64,000 nt of DNA from a virus, in IMG/VR virus record IMGVR_UViG_3300030098_004191, positions 1 through 64,000 of that record; one strand, written 5' to 3'. Positions 22,001 to 29,455 of this stretch are shown piece by piece. A program made the position numbers and the translations under genes. The notes below the pieces were generated by a model. It did no database searches and was not told where the DNA came from. It saw only the letters and a program-made list of their open reading frames with translations. Each line of letters begins with the position of its first letter. Position 1 is the first letter of the stretch.

Positions 22001-25000
22001 AGTTTCATTAAATGCATGAGATGTTGAAATATATCCAGATATTTGATTAGGACTATCCCATACCATTACTACATCTTGATAAGTATCAATATTTGTTTGA
22101 ATATTAAGAATTGATTTACCAGTTATAGTACTAACAGTAGCATTTAATCCACCACCAATTCCACTATTAGTAGTAAATTTAGCAACTTCACCAACTTTAT
22201 ATCCAGTTCCACCTTCAACAATATCAAATGAATCTACAGATCCTTTCTTAACAGATTCTACTAAAGAGATTTGTTCTATTGCTTCATTAGATTCAATTAG
22301 ATAATCATTATCTGCATATTTGTCTGATACTTTATATGGAAGGGTGTTTCTTATTAAAGATGATGATCCAAAATCAAAATTATTCTGATTTATTAAGAAA
22401 TTATCACTAACTGGTTCAGATCTATAAGTATCTCCTATGAAATAAGGAAATTCTGGCAAAGTACTAATACTATTAATACCTGCAACATATACATAAGCAC
22501 CCTGTGGATATTCAGGAGTTTTAGTGAAAATACCATTATTTTCATCCAAATCACCAGAATTATCAAAAGTATAATCTTCTACAAAGAATCCAGGATTAAA
22601 TCCAATTGGCCTATCACTAACAATTCCACTAGTATTAGTATAACCACTTCTTAAAATTCTTATCGGTGAGTTTCTATCAGATGGATCTGTATGTCCATAT
22701 GGACCATAAATTGGATTACCGTCATATGCCCATCCAATAATTGGTGAATGATCTGCTCCAGTATCACCAAATTCTACAGAACCAATAGAAGTTGAATATC
22801 CAATATATGAATATCCAATTCCCTTATCCGAATCTAATAAACCAGATATATTTCCATCAAAGTTATTAATAGTTAATTTCCTAACATGAGAATCTAAAAT
22901 AGCATTAGATCCTGCTGCAATAACTTTTATAGATGTATTATTTTGAGTGTAATTAATACCAGGATTAATTATAGTAACATCAGTAATCTTACCATTAGTA
23001 ATATCTGCTCTTAATTTAGCACCAATACCATCACCAACAACTTCTAATGTAGGAGCAGAACTATATTCTCTTCCACCAAATTGTATATCAATTGCAGTTA
23101 TAGACCCACTAGTTGTCCCAATACCTATTGCATTATTAGTAATAATTGGTTTTAATGAGGCATCTTTTCCATTTTTAATTGTTATTATTGGTTTTCTTTC
23201 AAGATTTAATACAGTACTACCATATCCAGTTCCACCATCATAAACATAAGTATCAATAATAGATCCACGAACAACAGGAACAGCCGTTATTATACCAACT
23301 TCACCAGAATACTCAATATCTAAATTAAGTTCTACAGGTGGATATTCAAAATTTTGTAATCCAACCCCATTAGATCCAAATTTAATATAATTTTTTCTTA
23401 CATAATTTGATGTTATTGTTCCAGCAATTCCAGCATCAGCAAGTTGGAAAGCATGATCATCAACCTTAATAACCTGATATTGATTACTTGTTGTTGTAAT
23501 TCCAGTTTTTGCTGTTAATCCAGAAATTACCGTACCAGCAGTAGAATATAATATCTTATCACCATCATTAAATCCATGATTTTCAAAATTAACTGTTGAT
23601 GTAACTGTAGAAATACCTGTTTCACCAACAATTAATTTTCTATTTGTGTATCCTTTACCTGGATTGATTACTTTAAGTGCATATAATGTATCTTTACTTT
23701 CATATATTCTAAATTTTTGAGTACCAGTATTTGTAAATGATGTAAATCCAACAGTATTAATACCTGCATTATAGTCAGATTGAGTTGGATATAATTTAAT
23801 TGTAGAAGAATTAACTATTTTTGGCCAATATTTGTTTCCTGATTGTAAAAATTTATTCTGATTTGCATTATTACTTACTTCACCAATACTAAGAGCACTA
23901 TTTCCATTACTATTATAAATCAATACTTGTCCATTAGATAAGTTATGCTGACCTATAAAGGTTATTGTATCATCTGTAAGATCAACACCACCACCTCGAT
24001 TACTCAAACGAGCATCAAAAAATACATCTCTGAATCTTTTAGTTAATACTGGTTCTAATACAGCACCATCACCATTACCACCCGAAATATTAGCAGATAA
24101 TACACGTTCAATATCATAATCTTGAGGATCTATTAGAATATCTTCAACACTACCACTAATTACTGGTTGAATTTTAGCCGTATTTCCTATACCACCTGTA
24201 CTGATTGTATCTGCAGCAGATACAACAATATCTGGAAGATTAATTACATCATACCCAGTTCCACCATTTAAAACATCTATATGTGTTATTGGACCATAAA
24301 ATATATTATCATCAGTTTTATAATTGGCAATTTGAACGCCATTAACTAGCATTCCTGTTGCCCCAGATTCAGTTTTAGTGGATTTTCCAGACTTAATATT
24401 AGTTTCTATTGGAAATTTCTTTAATAATCCTTGAGCACTAATTTTTCTATTTTGTTGTTTATTAAGTGTAAATGTATGATTACCAGTAGATGATAATAAT
24501 TGTATATTTTTTTCTGTACCATCAGCATCTGGTATTATAAAAGATCTAGATGGATATATCTTAATTTGGTTAGGTTGTGATAATATTTTAACATAATAGG
24601 TTCCTTCTTCCAATCCATCTATAGGATCTGAATCTGGAGAATAATATACAGCGTCTCCTGTAATAAATGGAACAGGTGCAGGGAAAGATAAAATATTATA
24701 TCTTAATGTAGTAGTATCTTGATCTTGTAAATATCCAGCCACAACCATATCAGTTGAGGTTGGTATAGTTGTCGATGCAAGAGATACATTTATATCATAT
24801 GATGGTAATGAATTGGATGCTACGTAAATATTTTTATCATCATCATTATATACATTAGTAATATCTGATGTAAGAATATTTTGACCATAATCAATTTCTA
24901 TACCAGAACTTGTTGCCTTATTAATTTGTCTTCTAACATCATATTCACTGTTTACTGTCTCTGGTAAAGGAGATATTCCTGGAAGAAGTGTAAAATTATC

Positions 25001-26515
25001 AATTCTTATAGTTTTATTGGTTGGAACATTACCAATTTTACCTGTTGCAACAACATTTTGCTCCCCACGACGCACAATATCAACATTATCACCTACTTTT
25101 AAGCTGGATTTATCTATTTCAGAGTATAAAGTGTATATTGAACCAGACCATTCCTTAATTTGATATCTTGAAGCAGTGTTATAAATCCATGAATTAGCAA
25201 GAATTTGCTTTTTAGTTGCATTTATTTCTGGATTTAATATACTCTCACCAAGGTTTTTAACAACAATTTCCTCACCTTCATTTGTTAATTTAATATCAGA
25301 AACAGGAACAAATTTTGATATAACTCCCGTTATACGTACCTCAGTTTTTTTAGTCAGATCTCCGTTCTCATATCCAAAATATACTTCATCAGCCCTCAAA
25401 TCTGAAGTTGTAGTAATTGCAGATCCTACATTAGTACATCCTAAGAATTGATTAATTGTCTTATCTGTGTAAGAAATTGCAGTATTAAGACCAGATATAA
25501 CAGTTCCTGTTACCCCAAATCCTATTGTAGAGTCTACAGTAATAACAGATGACCCTATAGAAACTGGTCCAATAACCTTTGTCTTACCTGGAATGGTAAA
25601 TGTACCTTGAATTAGATCTTGATCGTTATATCCAACAAATAAACCTATCTTATAATAAGATTTTGCACCTCTAGTAACAATTTCAACTTCTGATACTGAT
25701 GCTTGTGTACCAGAATCAGTGGATTTTCTAAGTGTTTGACCAACTAGATTATTAGGGTTGCCTGAAATTTGCTCTGCAAGTACGAGTTCTCGTCTAATAA
25801 ACTGAGCAGATGATGGTTTAATTAAAAATTGCTCCAAATCAACGATTTTTGGATCAATTCCGTATAAAACATTAAATAAAATCCTAAAAGATTCCTCAGT
25901 TCCTTTAGATTGGTATAAGGATCTAGCTTCTTTTATGAAATTTCCAGCATCAAGGCCAGTAACAAATGGAGTATCTTCTAACCCTGGAGTTAATTGTGCC
26001 TTGATTTTCTTATAAAATTCTTTTAAGAATAATGCACTTAAATTATGAACAACTGAATTCTGAGCATGTGCAGCAGAATCAGAGTTTGTGAACACCAATT
26101 CTCCTGGATTATTTGGTGCATGATATGTGGTAATTCCACTAAATCCACGTTGACAACCAGTAAAGGTATTGGTTGTTATACCAGTATATGTAAAAATTTC
26201 ACTGTCTACCTTAAATAGACCATATTCACTAGGAAATCCTTTTGTACTTTCAACATTTATTGTAGTATCTGCAGTACCAATACCTACGGAAAGAGTAGTT
26301 CCAGAATTAACTATTTTATCGGTAAAATTATCTAATTTTAAATATTCATTTAAATTATCAGTAAGATCAACAGTACCACCTTGAAATTCCTGAGAAATAT
26401 AATATTGTTTTAAAAAATCAACAGCCTTAGGACTTTCAGATAATACAAACTCAGGAAGCTGATTATCAATAATCTGCTGTATTTTTACCTTCTTATCAAA
26501 CCCAGTTGTGATCAT
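13019..26515 (-). CDS. 4498-aa giant baseplate-associated protein at gp7 position
   Basis: One uninterrupted frame of 13.5 kb, 21 percent of the window. It starts four bases inside the end of gene 6 (ATGA) and ends just before gene 8, exactly where T4 places gene 7 (1032 aa). The N-terminus (DKKVKIQQIIDNQLPEFVLS) is followed by a helical segment FLKEFYKKIKAQLTPGLEDT typical of cyanophage proteins in this position. Most of the rest is repetitive beta sequence with at least twelve beads of the form (I/V)xxGGxGYxxxPxI. Three copies of a Cys-Asp-His-Tyr-Pro-Arg repeat fall near residues 3400, 3740 and 3815, flanking a helical segment (CIDDVVDVLEAVAYNLRYGG). A wedge role is inferred from the N-terminus and order; the function of the expansions is unknown. 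Confidence 0.82.
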   Translation of the reverse strand: MITTGFDKKVKIQQIIDNQLPEFVLSESPKAVDFLKQYYISQEFQGGTVDLTDNLNEYLKLDNFTDKIVNSGTTLSVGIGTADTTINVESTKGFPSEYGLFKVDSEIFTYTGITTNTFTGCQRGFSGITTYHAPNNPGELVFTNSDSAAHAQNSVVHNLSALFLKEFYKKIKAQLTPGLEDTPFVTGLDAGNFIKEARSLYQSKGTEESFRILFNVLYGIDPKIVDLEQFLIKPSSAQFIRRELVLAEQISGNPNNLVGQTLRKSTDSGTQASVSEVEIVTRGAKSYYKIGLFVGYNDQDLIQGTFTIPGKTKVIGPVSIGSSVITVDSTIGFGVTGTVISGLNTAISYTDKTINQFLGCTNVGSAITTTSDLRADEVYFGYENGDLTKKTEVRITGVISKFVPVSDIKLTNEGEEIVVKNLGESILNPEINATKKQILANSWIYNTASRYQIKEWSGSIYTLYSEIDKSSLKVGDNVDIVRRGEQNVVATGKIGNVPTNKTIRIDNFTLLPGISPLPETVNSEYDVRRQINKATSSGIEIDYGQNILTSDITNVYNDDDKNIYVASNSLPSYDINVSLASTTIPTSTDMVVAGYLQDQDTTTLRYNILSFPAPVPFITGDAVYYSPDSDPIDGLEEGTYYVKILSQPNQIKIYPSRSFIIPDADGTEKNIQLLSSTGNHTFTLNKQQNRKISAQGLLKKFPIETNIKSGKSTKTESGATGMLVNGVQIANYKTDDNIFYGPITHIDVLNGGTGYDVINLPDIVVSAADTISTGGIGNTAKIQPVISGSVEDILIDPQDYDIERVLSANISGGNGDGAVLEPVLTKRFRDVFFDARLSNRGGGVDLTDDTITFIGQHNLSNGQVLIYNSNGNSALSIGEVSNNANQNKFLQSGNKYWPKIVNSSTIKLYPTQSDYNAGINTVGFTSFTNTGTQKFRIYESKDTLYALKVINPGKGYTNRKLIVGETGISTVTSTVNFENHGFNDGDKILYSTAGTVISGLTAKTGITTTSNQYQVIKVDDHAFQLADAGIAGTITSNYVRKNYIKFGSNGVGLQNFEYPPVELNLDIEYSGEVGIITAVPVVRGSIIDTYVYDGGTGYGSTVLNLERKPIITIKNGKDASLKPIITNNAIGIGTTSGSITAIDIQFGGREYSSAPTLEVVGDGIGAKLRADITNGKITDVTIINPGINYTQNNTSIKVIAAGSNAILDSHVRKLTINNFDGNISGLLDSDKGIGYSYIGYSTSIGSVEFGDTGADHSPIIGWAYDGNPIYGPYGHTDPSDRNSPIRILRSGYTNTSGIVSDRPIGFNPGFFVEDYTFDNSGDLDENNGIFTKTPEYPQGAYVYVAGINSISTLPEFPYFIGDTYRSEPVSDNFLINQNNFDFGSSSLIRNTLPYKVSDKYADNDYLIESNEAIEQISLVESVKKGSVDSFDIVEGGTGYKVGEVAKFTTNSGIGGGLNATVSTITGKSILNIQTNIDTYQDVVMVWDSPNQISGYISTSHAFNETDNLTISGVSTFIKSLTDTHSIGIVTDRTVITKDIVANATAGIITDIYVSHIPDNVSVGSSIGIGTEKLLVLNTFDDNKVIRVKRGVVGSAHTASTLVDLIPSYFTLPVESPYFESKVDDIVYFNPSQALGVGTIAGIGSTSPYTIGEVQFTASTPTQSIYLPNHPFKTNQKVILTKGTSALQVSNTGATAFGIPMSGSDQILYVIKKSKDYIGVTTEVGLTTSTDGLFFHTKGSNEFEYSIKSDYTQVTAKVQKIDAKVTLTTPHSMSYGDIVHITANSDQSVGIGTSISVKLKYKNETLLVNPVLFAASNVSSTTNQITLAAHGFKTGDKVFYSANTAIGNLSKDTAYFVYRVDDDNIQLAETHYDVSNFPPTVINFSSTGGSSQELALINPPIPVINNNDLTFDTSDSSLNGYNVKFFHDADFNNEFVSTGSTDSFSVVGVGTSSNFNYSSTNPSRVYYTLEKSGFISTADTEVTNNSEINYVDSTYTGKYSIFGVGSTTFSVSLPEVPEVLSYTQTDTENLKYTTTSPTDIGGVDSLKLNFGGFGYNQLPHFVSIGSTQGINAEILPVSKNINRIGNVRIIDPGFEYSSDKTLRPEAFVPPKVSLINSYTIKAIDVTFGGTGYTNEPDLIIVDPTTGKQASTGILEAVMNGVTLNSVDIIEEPKGLTPIEQRIVAINNTNGVSVKSLDYDGTTGLTTCTLVTPITGFGIQPFNTGDKIFVEGLQSYVQGSGFNSEDYGYKFFTVSGYDSSGAADKVEWNMTGIATGISTSIVGLAQTAQNGFGSIVNYNSYPRFKSSQVPTKFLLGEDLLVLTNSQYTRVDLKVTESITNTIKIKGSYELEVGERILGALSGSVATVNEIVKNVARFDVDYSLRKDYGWSNDVGKLNEDFQVVPDNNYYQNLSYTVKSPITYEELVNPVNRLLHTSGLKNFADVGISSSVGVGSTANTNATTIVSDFIVENRVDTIHSFDMTKDVDILGTRSKFVEFKSKKLANYVLCKTNRVLTIDDISPLFSEAGTQYPYVDFSIEEGYSRFLVQVINPSTNDIESTEFITFGDSENTFVLEKGSVTNSSEKLGILSTINNVDNRTIRFTPTDIYNDDLDLKVVKNSFNNDLPGIGTQSIGYVDLTGVNATVGIGSTAELISRATTAVESYFASIEVINKSTNEKNLVEVVVTHDGTNSYIAEYYTDTSEYIGYASPSIGIITSKLASNVLSLQYENPTSGSELLVRSKIVGFGVTSAGIGTYRFKQSGQSDGSERSLRYDAEYHNIAAANPSTNYSINTGISSDVCSTVKNIVRVSSGNTSAVHQFLTVHNKDTVHTTSYPILSIGSTGGLGHFTSDYASGKIKLYFKPDSEVNGQPLEIQRFSEVVYTLNDDLNTAPELTYGTVREGLSLFRFNAFNGDRINKKDFPLKHNRVPIFEKIFNPADTNVLDPVTGIFTINDHFFATGEELVYTPNSTFIGIAGTHLQHASQTNLPTEVYAIRLTKDTFKLALTESNANSGTGVTFPSVGGGNAHELEMSKRSEKTLMSIDNVVQAPLAFTPVTTNLTNNGASISTSRTIFEVTGIATITSEDVIKIDNEYMQVTSVGLGTTALGPITNTGSANLIEVERGFVGTAPATHNHNATVRLYNGDFNIVGSTVYFASSPKGSSNTKKDNSNLDIVRSNFGGMVYLRNNYSKNVIFDDISEAFTGIGQTYRVSVGGGNTVGIETGSTLTLINGIFQKPSTDNNPDNNYSFIENSGISSITFTGVSSAVSGAQVISTSDVNQNNLPRGGVVVSVGSTGGLGIAPLVGAAVTVQINGSGGISTVGIATTGALNSFNWSYGSGYNTSTIAIGITDPAYAHTFISAAPGAVTGTGGPFTPTNATYVSETGVLTLTIPSHGRSSGNVQLVENSLTFTCSKDGHLTRHDYPRSTDPAGGNANLAITVVDANTISVNVGKAGGHTGTAAQITANIGAGGTITGFVINNAGSGYTKPKPIVPQPAYESLPVEGVFRRGLGNTTLTGIGLSVTLGMGPSIGIGSDNKFADAADLIEKNKLFIGDLAARRMKDKFTSYNYPSGFTEQDCIDDVVDVLEAVAYNLRYGGNDKTYDAANLFVNGVYSTPAPVTGEEQQVIYAFREAVDMANRAIRNVDVSAQVGAQYNHTFVSAPIAGGISIRNDGGVAIGATTPTTATYDAETGDLVLTVPNNIYPVHAPSTHTPSTAQYFHTTGNLKLTLNGHGFHTGDLVKIVPNSLTFTCARDNHATEHTYPRRSDPKYDTWVSIASTTVNTFTIDVGLPAANNQYAHTFKSSSTGSIQKASNLVRITTNSLRFTCDRDNNATNHDYPRTTDPIHNTNIAIAATAGNTFTVNVGVSDTALTTRTQVFDDTITYDPGNCANVQSAITTLVGIVTDVVLTHNAAQLPSTRTVSSLSLSDVKTFRITNPGYSFEVGDVIRPVGVVTDRSLTHIRDDFELEILEIFNDSYASWNVGEFDYIDTIKNLQNGRRTRFPLFYNGELLSFEIDELDPQSSLIDPKSLLMIYVNGILQIPGEAFTFEGGTSFVFTEAPDADDNIAIFFYKGTDIDGGNANDVEQVTDVVPTLKMGDSVQIFKHNGISTTVNQDVRTVYDIQSSDTIETNLYSKQGVDDVNYKPLSWIKQKTDRTINGDLVSKSRDSIEGQVYPTARIIGDLKPTDDFVWIDQNARSLFLYENTTLKNGGSAAGISVDSAGGIIVDGSNPVAAGLTAIVATNGTISSLDITSGGSGYSGSVTVKIANPFSVGMTTTFVPDGTNTVSGIGSTATATLSLTNGVVTGSSIVNPGFGYSQAHPPQVIAQAPTFSSEIVTKISTFNGATGIITGISTSVGIGTTLAVRFFVGGAYALTDNQPIYICDTTIGTGVTSIYTNDDDVVSTGTTFLNNIYLVSEFDTNAGVITCNVHSDSPVVGLSTQGTRPVGKFSWGKLSGFTRTGVPPIGLGVTGFTNGQSGLSTYPTIQRRGFGLRNNGPLRKSL

Positions 26516-28437
26516 CCTCTTATTAAATCTCCGTTTGTATAACTTGAAGTAACTTTATAACCAACACCCGATATTTGTTCACCAGAAGTGATGGTGTCTT
26601 TAACCATATTTATCGTACTATTAGAAATGTCAAAAACAAGGTATAAATCCTTAAGTCCAAGAACATCATTAGACTCTGGAACTGCTTGAATTTCTATAAT
26701 ATTATTAATTCTGCTCGTTTCTGTTATATTAATAGTTGTTAAAATAACTTCTCCTTTAAAATAATCTACAGTTCCAGCTGATTTAACAACTACTACTTTA
26801 TCACCAGTTTGTAAATCTTCTCTAACAATAGCAATATCACCCATATTACTACCATCTAAATTCCCATCTAGATCTTTTTTAGGTATATCTGTTAGATAAA
26901 GAAGATTGGAGTTTCCAGCAACTTTAAAACCAGTACTCTTAATATTTAATCCTTTTGGATTAATATGGAATTTATTACCGAAACAGAGTTCATATTGGGC
27001 AAATGTATTTAAAACTGCCTTTAAATTTCTTCTAATTGTAACTCTAGTAATGTTAGAAGTAATTCCTTTATCAATACCATCAATAATATTCAATACTTTA
27101 CTATATTTAAATCTACCACCAAACTTATTAATATCATTTGAATCAGCATATGTAGTCAATCCATCCATAACTCTAGTCTTAAGATCACTTGCTTTCTCAA
27201 CTGCAGCAGTATTGTAGTAAACAAAACTATCAACCTCAACATAAAGTACCTTAAGATCTAATATCTTCTGATTAATACCAGCAAGTGAATATGACTTCAA
27301 TTTAGTAAGGATTTGTTCCTTATCAAAATCAGATACTGTATCACCATTTTTTGGCTTAATTGTAAGTAGAACTGTACCAAATTGTGGTGGATCTAACTCC
27401 TCACCACCCACAACAGAGACTGATTCAGTATTTGGATAGATTGTTTGTATTATTGATTCATAATCTCTTGCTGTAACTGCTCTATATTGTGCAGAATACA
27501 GTCTAGGAGCGAAGTATTTAACAGAATCGATTGGTTCAATATCACCACCATTAATAGCACCTTGTACGGTTGTTATGGCAGGAGTAGAGTTTATTGTAAG
27601 TAAATTACCTAAAGAATCACTTATACTACCTGTATAAGAGAAATTAGCAGGTCCATTACCCGATTTTCCATTTGTAAGGATATAATCTACAGTAATTTCA
27701 TTACCATCTTCTAATTTTTTACCAAAAATACCATCACCAAAGAGTAATTCATACTTCTCATCTTGTATCTCTTGTAACAAATATGTCTCAGATGTGTTAG
27801 TAATACCTATAATATTGTCAATTTTCTTATATTCTGGTCCAATTCCAACATCTCCTACACCTTTCACGTAAACTACGATAGTAGCAGTGTCAATAAATGG
27901 ATTATCTAGTACAAATCTCTGGTCTAATGACCCATCTACTGTGAATTGATTCCTTACATATGTACCTTCATAGACTGTAATTGGATCAGTACCAGTACCA
28001 AAGGTGGCAATTCCAGTTACACTATCAACATTTGATGTAATACTTTCAGGTATAGAGAATGTATATGTAGTATCTTCTTGAGCACCAACACACACCAGAC
28101 CTGCCTGTAAGGTCGCTGTAGGAGTAGCAGTGCTTACACCAACCTCAAACGCTATATTTGCTGTAGAAGCAGTCCTAGAACGTGGTACATACCCTATATT
28201 TCTTGCTAATGATACTACATTTTCACGTAATACTGCTGAATCCAAAAAGGATTCATTAACAGTCATATTAGAGTTAAATGCAGTAATGTAAGTATTATAT
28301 GCCAGAGTATCAATTATAACCGACATATTCGACCCTTCATAGTCAAAATCAGTAAAATCTGAGTTTGCACGAAGATAATCTTTTATCGATTCTTTAATTT
28401 GATCAAAATCGAGGTTTGTGTACTTGGTAAAAGGCAT
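26512..28437 (-). CDS. 6: Baseplate wedge protein gp6
   Basis: 641 aa, similar to T4 gp6 (660 aa), the dimeric protein that forms the inner ring of the baseplate wedge. Diagnostic parts are LDFDQIKESIKDYLRANSDF, MSVIIDTLAYNTYITAFNSN and the following FLDSAVLRENVVSLARNIGY, shared with the baseplate J-like family. The segment YRAVTARDYESIIQTIYPNT near residue 320 is also typical. It starts one base after the gp25 stop and overlaps the giant gene by four bases, giving a coupled 25-6-giant unit as in T4 genes 25, 6 and 7. Confidence 0.93.
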   Translation of the reverse strand: MPFTKYTNLDFDQIKESIKDYLRANSDFTDFDYEGSNMSVIIDTLAYNTYITAFNSNMTVNESFLDSAVLRENVVSLARNIGYVPRSRTASTANIAFEVGVSTATPTATLQAGLVCVGAQEDTTYTFSIPESITSNVDSVTGIATFGTGTDPITVYEGTYVRNQFTVDGSLDQRFVLDNPFIDTATIVVYVKGVGDVGIGPEYKKIDNIIGITNTSETYLLQEIQDEKYELLFGDGIFGKKLEDGNEITVDYILTNGKSGNGPANFSYTGSISDSLGNLLTINSTPAITTVQGAINGGDIEPIDSVKYFAPRLYSAQYRAVTARDYESIIQTIYPNTESVSVVGGEELDPPQFGTVLLTIKPKNGDTVSDFDKEQILTKLKSYSLAGINQKILDLKVLYVEVDSFVYYNTAAVEKASDLKTRVMDGLTTYADSNDINKFGGRFKYSKVLNIIDGIDKGITSNITRVTIRRNLKAVLNTFAQYELCFGNKFHINPKGLNIKSTGFKVAGNSNLLYLTDIPKKDLDGNLDGSNMGDIAIVREDLQTGDKVVVVKSAGTVDYFKGEVILTTINITETSRINNIIEIQAVPESNDVLGLKDLYLVFDISNSTINMVKDTITSGEQISGVGYKVTSSYTNGDLIRG

Positions 28438-28438
28438 A

Positions 28439-28840
28439 TTATCTTGTTGCTTCTAGCATAAACGTAAATTCTTGGGTTGGAAAATCTTGTCCTACAATAT
28501 TAAAAAAGACATCAACTTCAAATTCATTCGTATCTGGCCTTGGTAATACCTCAATACTTACATCATCTATTCTTGGTTCAAAGTTTTGTAGTGTAATCTC
28601 TATTTCACGCTGTATTGACGATGCAGTACCATAATCACATAGGTCAAATAACTTAGAACGAACCTCAGAACCTAAGAGAGAATTAAAGAATCTTTCGGTT
28701 GGTATTGTTTGTACCAAATTCCTTACAGCCTTCTTAATTGCATTCTCATTTTTAAGGACTAACAGGTCATTAGTCACTGGATGTCTGTCAAAAGATAGAC
28801 TAATATCTTTAAATGCTCTTGATATCCGAGTAACTGCCAT
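28439..28840 (-). CDS. 25: Baseplate wedge protein gp25 (lysozyme-like fold)
   Basis: 133 aa, the length of T4 gp25. Matches the gp25/gpW family: RISRAFKDISLSFDRHPVTN, then VRNLVQTIPTERFFNSLLGS and the C-terminal beta part FEVDVFFNIVG. gp25 clamps the wedge and helps to nucleate sheath assembly. It is the first gene of the baseplate unit and is preceded by a late-type promoter at 28863-28870. Confidence 0.94.
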   Translation of the reverse strand: MAVTRISRAFKDISLSFDRHPVTNDLLVLKNENAIKKAVRNLVQTIPTERFFNSLLGSEVRSKLFDLCDYGTASSIQREIEITLQNFEPRIDDVSIEVLPRPDTNEFEVDVFFNIVGQDFPTQEFTFMLEATR

Positions 28841-28862
28841 TGAATTAGAGTTTTTCCTGATT

Positions 28863-28870
28863 TATTTATG
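28863..28870 (-). promoter_or_regulatory. Late-type promoter (CATAAATA)
   Basis: Minus-strand CATAAATA followed by AA, one base off the T4 late octamer, 23 bases before the gp25 ATG at 28840 and just downstream of the terminator at 28901-28923. Position and sequence fit a late start for the 25-6-giant unit. Confidence 0.62.
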
Positions 28871-28900
28871 TCGGAAATATGAATTAATACTCTATTTATT

Positions 28901-28923
28901 AAAAAAACGCCTCTTTCGAGACG
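28901..28923 (-). terminator. Intrinsic terminator with GAAA tetraloop
   Basis: On the minus strand CGTCTC-GAAA-GAGGCG forms a six-pair stem (one G-T pair) closed by a GNRA-type loop and is followed by seven T. It lies 18 bases behind the stop of the 48-aa gene and ends the transcription unit of the glycosyltransferase-like gene before gp25. Confidence 0.8.
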
Positions 28924-28940
28924 CTTTCGGGGGTTTTCTT

Positions 28941-29087
28941 CTATTTTCCCTGCCCTCTAGACTTCTTTCGAGCCGAGTTACGGGAGGTTGCGGCATATTT
29001 CGTGTGTTTTCCTTGCCCTTGTCGAGTCTTTTTCGGGGTCGATTCCAACTCAACGGTTCCCCATGTACCTGTTTTTGCTTTTGCCAT
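28941..29087 (-). CDS. Small highly basic protein (48 aa)
   Basis: 48 aa: starts MAKAKTGTWGTVELESTPKK and ends in SARKKSRGQGK, with about a quarter Lys/Arg. Only one base separates it from the upstream 66-aa gene, and a terminator follows. Short basic proteins with this TGTWGTVE start recur in marine T4-like phages as far as I recall. A nucleic-acid or capsid-associated role is possible but not shown. Confidence 0.68.
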   Translation of the reverse strand: MAKAKTGTWGTVELESTPKKTRQGQGKHTKYAATSRNSARKKSRGQGK

Positions 29088-29088
29088 G

Positions 29089-29289
29089 TTACTTTTTCTT
29101 AGTGACCTTTGCGATTGTGTCTGATGGTAATAGTGCCGTGACTACTATACCTAATAAAACTGAGAGTAATATCTTAGTAGACAGTAATTGTAGCACAAAA
29201 ATTACTAATGTGCTTATACCAAAGAGTCCCCACTTTTCTTTGACATATTTAATAACCTTTTCAACGGTTAATGATGACTTAGTAGTCAT
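29089..29289 (-). CDS. Small membrane protein
   Basis: 66 aa with a hydrophilic N-terminus (TTKSSLTVEKVIKYVKEKWG), then two adjacent hydrophobic stretches (FGISTLVIFVLQLL and ILLSVLLGIVVTALL) and a basic end KVTKKK. This fits a short inner-membrane hairpin. An AAGGAG ribosome site lies 7 bases before the ATG, inside the end of the 58-aa gene it overlaps by 11 bases. Holin-like size and shape are compatible but no lysis gene is nearby, so no function is given. Confidence 0.66.
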   Translation of the reverse strand: MTTKSSLTVEKVIKYVKEKWGLFGISTLVIFVLQLLSTKILLSVLLGIVVTALLPSDTIAKVTKKK

Positions 29290-29455
29290 TGTTCTTCTCC
29301 TTGTTAATTTTATAAGAGATGTCGTTTGGATGTGGAGTACCTGTCTGATAAAATTCTATCGACAGATCCTCCATAAGATCGAAGTACTCCATTCTAGTCA
29401 GAGAATTGAACTTCTCTTTACCATTAATATAAACAGTGTACGTTTCGCCTGACAT
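29279..29455 (-). CDS. Small conserved-looking protein (58 aa)
   Basis: 58 aa beginning MSGETYTVYINGKEKFNSLT and continuing EYFDLMEDLSIEFYQTGTPH. The ATG follows the stop of the glycosyltransferase-like gene with no gap (TAG then ATG). Too short to recognise a fold; the first part looks like a beta hairpin and the second an amphipathic helix. It overlaps the membrane-protein gene downstream. Confidence 0.68.
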   Translation of the reverse strand: MSGETYTVYINGKEKFNSLTRMEYFDLMEDLSIEFYQTGTPHPNDISYKINKEKNNDY

